Shown: positions 45,114 through 57,100 of the stretch, in pieces
How the letters are laid out: every line of letters begins with the position of its first letter
How positions within the stretch are numbered: the stretch's first letter is position 1
Source of the DNA: Chimonanthus salicifolius
Taxonomy: Eukaryota > Streptophyta > Magnoliopsida > Laurales > Calycanthaceae
DNA: 64,000 bases
Assembly: GCA_013350335.1 (NCBI GenBank)
Contig: CM023533.1
Span: 29,432,869-29,496,868 of the forward strand
Direction: 5' to 3'
Position numbers and translations under genes: made by a program
Notes under the pieces: generated by a model
Database searches by the model: none
What the model was told of the DNA's origin: nothing
What the model saw: only the letters and a program-made list of their open reading frames with translations

Positions 45114-48100
45114 GTTCTATATTTGAGAATCTCTCCTTCTTTGTTTTCTACATCTTCTTTCTTAGTGGAGTATGTATCAACTATTGCTAGATTAAAAGCC
45201 ATTTTGAAATTGAGGATATATCACCCCCCATCTCATTCCTTTCTCCATAACCACTCTCTCTATATATACTTTTTGAAAGTGACACTTCTATATAAACTCA
45301 TATAATCATCATTTTATTCCCTAAATGTCCATTGAAGTATGATATAAGTATTATATTTCCACCTACAGGTATACATAGCACACGTTTGACCATTAAGTTC
45401 CAGAATTCTCTTTTTTTTAAAAAAAAAATCAATCTAACTTAATCTAGATTAAGGTGCATAGTTACTTGTAACATTTAATTTTCTTTATCTAATATAACCT
45501 TAAGCATTGTAACTCAATTACTCGCTCTTTACTTTTAGAATCTTCTACTTCAAATTCCTACCTCCAATACCTATCCCATTTCTAGATTTATTCTTTTATA
45601 TATAAATCAACTTAAAACCATCTCCAGGATCCCTAGCCTTCTCACAATGCAGACATGCTACGTTTATAATCCTGCTTTTCACAGCTCTTCCAATTCTATG
45701 CTCTTGTTAAAGTACCGCCATTCTATGATGCCAGATGCAATTTTTAGGCTACATTCTTTTAGCTCCACTCATTTTGACCTATGCATATTAAACACTACAA
45801 CTGGGTTATATTGAAATTTGTCGCTTGGGGGAAAAGGTCTAGCTAGCCCTTGCCTATTTTTCAATGCAATTAGGTTCCACTGCAACACATCGCTTGGAGG
45901 GAATGCCCTAGCCAACCCTCGTTCAATTGTCATCGTAACTACATCGTGCTACTAATAGGAAAGCCCCAGCCATACATTCGTAACTACATCGTGCTACTAA
46001 TAGGAAAGCCCCAGCCATACATTGAATGTAATAACAAAACTCATATTTGGACTAAACAGGAGTTTCACATGCCTAAAATTTGCAAAAGCCTTCCTTTATC
46101 CTAGCTGCCAACAACCACATGATGGAAATAAAAAAGGAACATGGTGATCAAGCTTGATTGCTTGACATCAATGACAATGAGAAATAAATGAAGAGTGTTG
46201 TATACCAATATATAAAGAAGAAACCAAGGTTCTCACCAAGTCCAACAGCTTGGAATTTATGATTCTGAGATATGTTTCGGTGGGTCAACTGTGTCAATGC
46301 AAAATAAAGCCCCGCAACATCTATAAATCCAATTAAAGCTTTCAACAATTCCTGTAAGAATTAAAACAATCTATTAGGACACATTCATATAAAAGAAAGA
46401 CTATATTAAGTAGGAATAAAAAGTTCTTGCGATTAAAAAGCAAATTATATTATGTACGAAAAAGATACTAGTGACCTCAAACTAGAAAGAAGGTAAAACA
46501 GAGTAGCCTTAGTTGCTATAGCTCATTCCATTTTCTATCTTTAGCAGCTAGGTATCCTCACCCTAGGACTTCTAGGAGCAGTAAACATTTCCGTGGAAAT
46601 AATTGTTTTTTCCCCTGTTAAAAATCCTCAAAGATTCATCACCACCATCATTTAAAGCCTTTTACCATCTATCTAGGGCTCACTAATTGAGCTCCATTTT
46701 TCTCCTCAACAATAGCAAAAGTCATTCTCTAACAATCTAGAAAGAATGTGGTAAGATGGCACCCTTACCATACCCAAGTCTAAGTCACTTTTTCATGTGC
46801 TTCCAGGTTTCGATTTCTTACCTTTTCTTTCAATTTTTCCAAAAGAAGCAAATTATTTAGCATTGGTCATCCACAAGGCAACAAAAGTTTAAATATTTTA
46901 GTTTCTCTTATTCCATGAATATATGGAATCACCTGATTCTAGATTGGAATTAGTTGCTTCTACCAAAATTGATTCCCAAATTTGTTAACAAAATACGCAT
47001 ATGGATGTAAATTTGTCATTAAAGAGGGGAAGAAGAAAAAGAAAACGAAACTCCACCAAGAATGTTCCTAGAGTCCACTAGGCCAAAAGTCCAAGGCCTT
47101 CTATTTAAAAACAATAGGCAAGTTTCATTCTAGATAAACAGTTAAAAAATAATAAAAAATCCCTCTGAAATATTTAAGGGGAAGTGGAGGAAACGATTGA
47201 ACAACTTTTCTTGCATTCACCTACAAAGATTTTTAATTTCCCCTCCACAAATTTGGCATGTGGCTTAGGTTCTCCCATTCTCTTTTTGGACTAATGAGGA
47301 CAGAATCTTAGCTAGTTGGTTAGCCTTAGGAAAAATACTTTTTAACAGGGACACATGACACATTGTTTGACTTAGATATGCAAGGGGGAGTGGTTATAAA
47401 TGGCCACTCTAAGAAAAACCAGATGAAGAGTTATAACATCCACTTGGCAGCTCAAGAACTAGATGTGGATGGATGGTTGGAAAGGGAGAGAGAGTGAGAG
47501 AGAATTTTGCAAGGAGGATTTTGCAAGAGCTTGGTCAACTACTAGTGGAAAGTGACAACCCACTTTACTTGGGGGAATTAAAGGAATCATGCTCAATGTA
47601 CATGAGATCAAATCATTTCTAGCAAATGATTGCCTTAAATATTTTCCTTCAAACAAAAATACGTGAACAATAAGTTAAAAACAAGCCAATCCTTACTTGT
47701 TCGGTGTAGATAGATGCCTATGTATCACACCTACAATACATAAACATCTCTCTATGAAAATCAAAATTGACAGTCAAAATCTGGATTTATTTTGATCACT
47801 GATAATAATTCCTTCAAGAAAAAAGCCAGTAATTTCCCTCGGAGCAACTCTAGAGAGGTGGAGGTATCTAATATGGGTTAGGCACCTTAGGCCCCATATA
47901 TATTGGAGGAATATGTAGAGGATTACATGAATGGGAGGATTATGAGGAAACTCCCCATCTAATCATCATAGCTTTGTGAGATGAGCCATGAAAAATCAGT
48001 TATAATAGTCAATCTTTAAGCTCCAAAATCACAAGGGCATGACGATCAGATGGGGTGAAACTTCATCAACTTAATAAGGAGTCCCCTGCAACCTCCCTAG

Positions 48101-51100
48101 AGTATTGGTTTCCTTGGGCTGATTTGATATAGGAAGGTGATACACCTCACCACTTATATACAGTGGACAAGTATACCTGCCAAACACCATATATCAAAAA
48201 CAGAAATAGAAGGTCTCTGATACTTTATCATGGCTCTAAAATACCTGATATGGATCGAAACTGTCGTTCTCAGTTACTTTGAGGAAGGTTGCGAGGCAAA
48301 CAAGCTGTCAAGATCAAGAAATAATGCCAAATAAAACATAGTAAGTCTAAAAGAAGGAAAGGGTTACATAGATTGAAAAACAGCACTTCTGCCAGCTACA
48401 CGCACACACACACAAAGACGAATGAAATGTAATATGCATAAACTTATGACAACATAAGTAATAGGAATGGGAGTTCCACAGGAGAAAAGGATCCATAATG
48501 AATTTTAGAGGTCCCAAATGTTGATCAAGTAATAATTCATGGAATGATAAACAAGATTTAATCAGTGAAAAGGTTTTGGACTTCCTAGGAAACTTAATAT
48601 TTGATAAATTTGGGAGCGAGGTGAAAAAGTTCTGGCACGTAAATAGTTTGTATAGATGGCAAGTGTTCCCAGTTGCAACCATAGCGGCTGCATATACAAA
48701 TCATTTTACCATTTAAAAAAGAAGAAAATTGATTTTGCCCTTTCCAGGAGGACCGAGTCCAAGAAAACTTGTTACTTGGCTTGAGAAGTTTTAAATCCCC
48801 ATAATCCAACATTGAAAACGAAGGTTTTCTCTCAATCTCTTCAATTGAATTCTGAAAGTGCTTCTAGATTGAAAAGTCACATATACAATCAATGGAAGCA
48901 AATGAAGCAAGAAATACATTCATGCACTCAAAAGTGGCAAAACGAAATACCATTAGAAAAATAAGATAACTTGTACCAGAACAACATGACAAGGAACTAG
49001 CGGTTGTATGTGACAAGGAACTAGCAAAAGGAGGAAACCAATAAAGGACTAGAATGATATGGTAAGAAGGACATACAAGAGTGTCCTTCGTTATTGATAT
49101 CAATGATGATGACGACAACCCATATCCATTGACAACATAAAGATAAAAATTGATAACGCATAAAGAAAAGCATAGATACATAAGTAATAGCATAATTTTT
49201 TAAATCATGAAAAAGAAAAAACCAAAAAATGTACAAGAAACTCATGAAGTGCTGTCCAATTTTAAGCATAAAGAAACTGTCTCACCGGCTTGTTGGTGCA
49301 GAACAAAATTCAAGGATTCAAAGATCTAAACTTTCAGTGATTTAATCTAGCTACATTTGTTGCAATGTCAACTCAAGGATATTGAAATCTTTGAAGATTG
49401 TAAATCCTCAAAGTCTGAAGATTTTGGCTGAGTGTTTTTGTGCATGTGCGGCGCTGTGCATGAGGCTCACATCAGTAGGCCCATTTAATGAAGGTGGGCT
49501 CAAATGAAACCTATTTTCAGGATGATTCTTCCTTAAAAAGAAAAAGAAATAGTACAATTGGATTTGAAGGACCATTATTTTCATAGGTCCAACAATCAAC
49601 AATTAAAATGGGGACAGTTTTAGATGGATTTCAGTCCAACGGTGAGATCAACTTGAAATCAGTTCAAATGGGGTAGGGATCCTATTCACGGGAGCAGAAG
49701 TCTGCGATGGGGAAACGTGTTAATGAGCCCAGGTGGGCCCCATTTGGGCAAAATAAAATTTTGTCCCTTGTGAGGAGTGCTGCTAAGCATGAAGATTTAT
49801 GATACCAGGGATCCCCATGGGATTTCATATCCGCGATGTGTAAATCCCTGCCTAGTGGACGAAATGCAGTCTTCTGCCACACATGGAGCATAGGCTTGAT
49901 CCTCGGTGAAAAAAGAAAAGAGAAAAAAAAAAACTCTCCTCCCTCTCTTTCTCTCTTATGCTCCCAATTGACAGAAGGAAAGAAACTGCTAAACCCCATC
50001 CCTGCAATCAGCCAAATCTGGGCTCCTTAGATTAGTTTGAATCTCTCTATTCTCCCATCTTACCCTTTTTTTATGGTTCTTTCTCCTCTTTCTTTCATTC
50101 CTCAAATTCCATAATAAACAAGAAAATCCTCTGATGCGGTTCTTTTAGTAGCAGCCCCAACATTCCAATCTATATATTTTCAAAAAAAAAATAATTATAT
50201 AATCAGAGAAAAAGTCCGAAATACAACCCCCAATCAATGTATTTCTTTCAAGAGCATCCTGTAATCCATGTATTTCATAGATTTACTAGCCATAAATTTT
50301 AATTTTTAAGCCTCAGATCTCGGGACATTCAAGGTGGTACATCTGTGATGAAGGAGACAGTGAACGAGCTGTACCCTTCACGGAGGGAGAGACAGAAGTG
50401 CAATGATGAACACAGTAAAGAAATTTTACCCAACCCACAGATGTTGTTCACAACTGTGCGGTGCCCATATGAGTCTCATGTAATTTGGTTCATTAGAAAG
50501 TTCTATCCTTCAATATGGGATCCACCATGGTAGTCAAAGCGCAAAGTGCAATCTAGGCGCCAAGGGGTCTTGGAGCTTCAAGTGTGAAGTGCATATGTAG
50601 GCATGAGCTTAATTTTGCTAGGCGAACTTATTTAGATACTTCAAATATGTGTAGATTTATGGATTTATGCCCTTATTGCATCAATATTGACAAAATACCA
50701 CAACAATCACCTAAAAACCAAAAAATATTAGCAACTAAGCTTCAAAGCATATTTTATATCTATGTATTAGACACATGCACAAGAACATTGTTGAATCATT
50801 AGACTTCTTTATTAGGTATGACTAAAAATTGCTTCATTTTAACTATATTATTTACTAGCTATTATCTTTCAAAAAAAAAAAAAATTACTCGTTATTAAAA
50901 ACTTCAAAGAATTGGCTTATTATTAAAAAAGGTTTTAATAGAAGCCTAGACACAAAAAGCATTGGGCAAGGTGCAAAATGGATCGGGAACTTAAGTGAGG
51001 GTTTAAGTGCAATTAAAACGTGCTTTTGACTACTATGGGTCCACAAAAAATCACTTTAATCTAATTAATTAAGCCATGTTTGTAAAAGATAAAAGCTTAG

Positions 51101-54100
51101 GATTAAAAAATAATTTACAGTCATAAAAATTTGGAGAGCTTAGAAACATGGCTTTATGAATCCAATCAAGCTTATTTCTTGTGGGACTCATATCCAAGGG
51201 TAGAACTTAGCAATAAACCCATTTCATAGGGCCAACATGGGCCCACTTCCATGTGCATGGCAAACCATGTACATATGTGATCATTTCACATACACAAAAA
51301 GGTTAAAGTGAAAATCAACTTATATAAGAATGTAGAATACTCCTTAGTGAAATTTAAAATAACTTGGCATCTAAATGGGACACTAGCTCATTCAGATAAG
51401 ATTGGTTTATCTCTAGATCAGGAGATGTCAAAAGTTGTTTCATATGATGCTTTTAGGTGTTTAATCTAAGCCTATAAAATAGATTAAAATTGAAATTGTT
51501 CCATTAAATTAACAGTAAGATTTTATGACTTTAGACTGAAGGATTAAAAATCTAAGATGGGATGATATTTTGTATGAGACTGATCTAGAAAACTACTTCA
51601 TTTAGAGGAATCCATGTGACCCATGTTTGTGTCATATATCCAAGTTTGAACTGGCAAAAGAAATTCTCCAAGAACTTTCCAACAGTAAATCTCTAATCAT
51701 AGAGTCTAAAACCTTAGAAAGATGTGATTAATTCATAATAATATTACTTTAAAATGGCACTTTACCAGGCTTACTTCACCAAACAGGAACTTTTTTATCT
51801 AAAATTGAAAAAATGAAGTAATGCAGTCACATCAAACAAGAGATTTTTCAACAATAAGATGTCAAATCTTTATAGTTGCAATCATAAGAATTTAGAGTCA
51901 TTATATTTGAAAATTTGTAGATCTTGCCTTTGTACAAGCCTCTACAAGATTATTCAGATAAACCATCACTGCAACCATATACAGAAAAACCAAACTGAGA
52001 ACGACACTGAATTTAAGGAAACCAATATACATTTGTAGTTTTTCAAAAAGAAAATACAAATAAAACAGCTTCATCCTTATAAAAAGAAAATGATAAGGTA
52101 AATCCAAATCTTGCAAGAATTAATAAATAATAAATTGTTAGGCCTATCTAACATAATCCAGATAAATTTCTGACTTGAATAATCCCAAATCAATAAAGAG
52201 AAGTCAAGCAACATCAAACACATTCTGATGATGAATCAAAGCTGAAAACCAAAATCAGATAACCAACCTTCACTAAAGCTGTTCCGAGATAAACTAGAGC
52301 AGCTTTAACAGAAGTTCCAATAGTATCATACTCGGAGCTGCATGTAGATATTTGTTAACTGTTGGCATAAGATAGCTGGCAAAAAGAGAGCAACATATGT
52401 GGGCTCTATATACTGCTAAAGCTCTAATTTCCTTAGTACATATCAATTCAATCTGTATTTAGGAAATTTCAAATTTATCATATTGACAGTACAAACCTAC
52501 AAATAACAAGCAAGTTTATGATGAGTTGCTGTAGAACCCACAAAATAAGGAATTTTGCAGAAAATATTTTCTTTACATACAACGACACCATAAAGAAACA
52601 TCTAACAGGGTATTTACTAGCAAATTTAACTCATCAAAAAGAAAGTAATTACTGAGGCAAAAACCAATGGAAATTAAAACATAATTAATAACAAAGAGTG
52701 GGCAAAGAAGAAGATCAAGAAGAATTTCTCACTTAAGCACCATTAATTTAAATAGGAAGTTATGACAACAATGACAGCAAGAAAATGATTTCTCACTGAA
52801 TCAAAACATTTTCCTTGACCCGGATGGTTAAAATAAAACCCAGTGTGGATAAACCCAATTATTCAATCTTTGTCTTCTTAAATAGAATTCAAATAGTAAA
52901 TTCCAACATTTCTTGCTAAAAGAAAACATTTAAGTAGGGGTGCAAGTTGGGTTGGGTTTTCCCCAGACCCGCATGATCCAATCCGATAATAGTTTGGGTA
53001 GGGTCTAAAAACGTTGGGTCGGTTTTAAGGTTTACATTCCCATAAAATTTTTGGGTCGGTTTGGGTCAATATAGCCAAAACCCCAGACCGACCTAACTTT
53101 TCTACACAGGATATATATCCTTGATTCCTTTATAAAAAAACCCTAAAATCGCTGCTCATTTCTCACTCTCTCTAGTCCCTATTAGATGCAAACACAGTTT
53201 CTCACTCTCCATTTCCATTCCTCAACGATTCCCTCTCAGCCTCTCACTCATCACTCTCTTCGCTGCTCTCATCTTTTGATTGAGTGATTCCCTCTCGGCC
53301 TCACTTGTCACTTTCTCTATCACTCTCATCTTTTAATTCAGTTAATCCCTCTCAGCCTCTCACTCTTTCCGCCACTCACATATGTCATCTTCACGAAGTT
53401 CTTTCCAGTCCCTCTTACTCTCGTCCCTGCTCTCAGCCTCTCATTGTCGCTCGGTTTTTCAGGTTGGATTTCGATCCTTGGGTATTTTTCATGGGTCAGG
53501 TAGTTCGGGTAGGTTAGGGTCTAGGTTTGGAAAAGTTAGTTCGGGTTGGGATCGCAAATACCCGACCCTACCCACTCGATTTGCACCCCTACATTTAAGG
53601 CATGTTTGGGAGCAACATCTTTGGTGGAAATGGAAAAGGCTTTCCATAATGAACTTGTTTTTCATTGATCCATGCAAACATTTTCTATAGAAAATTATTT
53701 CCACAACTTGGTTTTTTTTTTGTTATTTTCCACAAGAATTGTGGAAACTGAATTCTCAGCCGAAGGGGTTAAAAAAAACCAATTTCCATGACTTAAGGAT
53801 TTCAAGGTCTAGGACCCAACCAATGAATTAACTATAGCCCAACCCAATTCGTGACCCAAGAACCAACCCAACCATGACCCGTCACCAAAACCATGAACGA
53901 ATTGACCCATTGACCCGATTCATTACCCAATCCATGACTCAAGCAACCAACCCATGGTCCATAGTCAACCTATGACTCATGGGCCATGGGCCATGGTCCA
54001 ACCCAATTAAAAACAAGATCTACAATCTATTACTTGAACCAAGACCCAACTCGACTCATATCCCATGCCTAACCAAACTTATGAACCAACCTAATGTGAT

Positions 54101-57100
54101 CTAGCTTATGAATTTCTAGGCTAGATCGAGGCAGGTTAGGGCCAAAACTTAACCCAATTGAATTCCTTCACCATCATAATTATCTAGGCCATTTATTTCA
54201 TCAATCTAGGAAACCAATCAAATTCCTTATTACATAATATTACCATTTTTAAGTAAAAATAGGTTGAATTAGCTGCATAATGTATTTAACTTTTATTATT
54301 AGTAGTTTTGTTGTTCTTATGGCTATTATTATGATTATTGTGATGTTGATAATCATCAATTGACATCATCATCTAAAATAGAATTGAACAAGTTATAACT
54401 TATGCCTCACCCACTTGACAATAGGGGAAAAATCATTGATGAATCACTATGGAAACCTATTTGCTACACCAAACTATAGAAATTGATAACCATAGAAAAC
54501 AAAATCTATAGATTTCATTTTCTATGAAAAAGAATCCTCAAGGAAATCAATTTCCATGAAAATTAATTGCACACAAACATGTCCTTAATGAATACTTAGA
54601 CACAACCCCAATAAAAAAATCCTTCCCTTTAACATGGTAACTTAACTCAAGCGTGCAGTGTATAACTCCCTTTGACATAACTCAAGCCAGCAATCTATAA
54701 GGTTTGCATGACAAGCATTTAGAAATTGTGCTAAAGGAACTTTTTGTAGGCTCTTAAAATAGCCCTTTCTCTCCAAACCGGTGTGAAGCATCCTCATCTC
54801 TCCTAGCATGAATGCACTATGTGGGAGACGATCATATGATGAAATCCTTAGCATAGATCATCTTTACAAAAATAATTCTTTCTAATATCTTTCTAATACC
54901 TTAGACCCTTATCTCTTGGGCAGCAACCATCTTTTATTCTATGATGCCTAGACATGGCATGGAAGTGGCTGGAGCAAACCCATTAAATTGAAAGAACAAT
55001 TTTTTTACACATACAAAAGAAAAACCGAAGCCAACCCCAATTAGATGGGATACTGGCCTTTGATGATTGTGATGATGAAAAGAAATATTGAACACAACAT
55101 GATCCAAAAATGTTGGCTACTTTGCAAGATCCAAATATCAGAGCTATTATTGCATGGAGGATTGTGTAATAGCTTATGCCCTTTGCAAATTTCTCTTGAT
55201 CCCTTAACATTTCCTACATTATCCATGATTTATTCTATTCCTTATGATGTGTTAGTTCATGGGTCCATTTCCTAGAGGGGCAAGGTTTGATGAAAATGCT
55301 ATCTTTGATGACAACTAGGGGAATTTAGGAGAAAATAAAGAAAACGATCTTTTTGGGAAGATGCTCCACAAATGAGTAGTAACAAGGATAGAATTTTGGC
55401 TCTTTCTTAGGATTATTCAGAAAAAGTAGTTCCAATGAGATCTATCGTTATTGACAAAATGCAAGCAATAATGTAGTTAACGATCCATTTCAAAAAAAAA
55501 AAACAATAACAATAATAATAATATAATGTAGGTAATGATCTTTTAAGTTTTCTAACTCTCTCATCTCACCATCGGAAACAGAGAAGCTCATTAAGTACCC
55601 CATAAATACATGGATGCTAAGTTAAGATGCCTAGACATTCATAAATGGTCAACATATCTTGTTGAACTCCTTAACCCATCTCAAATACCGCTATACTTGT
55701 ATTATACTTTGTAAAGTATGCCTTAACATTTTATTATGCGTTTTTTTTTCAATTAGACATTACAAAAGAAAAGGTATAAAACATCTTGCTATAGAAGTCT
55801 TTACAACATAGACACTTACATAACATTTAGCAAGCTTCAAAGAGCGTCAATTACCAAAATTAAAAGAAATATAGCTTGAGTAAAATGTCCAAGTAAAGAA
55901 TCATGAAACCTAATATATTTTCTGAACGGCTCACGCCATTATCAATATCCATGTCCTAGATTTTAGAAACATGGAATGTCATATATCTGTCCCTACATTC
56001 GCTCGTGCCCATGGTTGTATTTGTGCATCATAGAATAGAAGCAATAGCCTATGACATCTGCATACTTCAAAACAGCTAACACACTTTTGATATTATTGTG
56101 TCTAACACTTCACTTGTAGACCGGGTCACACAGTGTTGAGACTCTCCTTAAACCAAAACCTCAAGAACCGAGGATCTCCATGTCAAATCCTCTCATTGAA
56201 CTTAAAGAAAACTTAAAAAATCAAAGTGGGGGAACTTGTACAAAATAAGGTATCTAGGTCTTTAACTTTTTGTTTTAAATAAGAAACATTGCTAGGTCTT
56301 GATGATCCTTTTAAATCCCAAGAAGATAAAAAGAATAAGAACAGCATGGATGAAAGCTTTCATGTTGTGAAAGGCTAAATCTCTAAGCTTTAAAAAAAAT
56401 AAAAATAACAGAACTCCATTGAACAATGGACTTCTTCATTAGTATCTATAACATTCTACCATATCACATAACTGAAACTTATATGATGCTGAGCCAAACC
56501 CAAATGATACAATAACCTATTACATCCTTTTAGAAAATAGGCCAAAACTTCTTCACCGGTCTTAGTGTGCAAGAATTTTACAAATTTCAGCTCATTAGAA
56601 TGGTAATTACATAACCCATCCAATGTATCTAATTTAAAAAATTCATGTAATTTAGACCTCATATTACACCCAAAATATGAACATTAATTTTTGAGAGAGT
56701 TCCCAACGTTTCAATTACTAGTCGACTACCTTTTTTGTCAAACTTTAATGGAAACTTATGCTACTACTTCTGGGAGTGGAGATAATGTGCAGCATGTGGC
56801 CCAACTTTATTGTACGTTTAGATAGAGGTTGCGGGTTATAAGTATAACTCCCACACATAAGAGAAAAACAGTTCTCATAGGAAATAATCTATCTTGGGAC
56901 CCCTCCGAAATTCTGAGACTTTCTCTATCATCACCTACCTTCTTCTCATTAAAAGGAGTATCTTCCTGGTCTTTCTCTATTCAAATTATACCAAAATAAC
57001 CCAGCAAGTCTTGTTAGCATCTATATTAGAGTTTCTGATTCAGATGAGAGTGTGAACATTTGAATCTACACTAGATGTTGGGCATTCTTTCCTTGGATCA

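Larger units (their letters stand above)
44104..46025 (-). mobile_element. Degenerate RTE-type LINE
   Basis: Antisense non-LTR relic in TMEM147 intron 4, on the same strand as the gene. The minus strand shows an endonuclease-like start near 45600-45715: GTLT...SIELEEL*KAGIINVACL, then EKARDPGDGFKLIY. This follows the RTE pattern LTGKSxELVxxMxRRxINIxCxQ...KARxxxxGxKLWY. Near 44400-44470 is KCAKSKEN-R, like KVRERKTRDLDQV. At 44104-44322 an RT-domain start reads ISKKEVKIAFAKIKGKKNRA followed by LGLDDITIEAW, like VKxALKKMKxGKAxGPDxIPIEAW. Many stops and frameshifts are present. A SINE tail and a (TA)n array interrupt it at 44993-45109. Confidence 0.75.
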
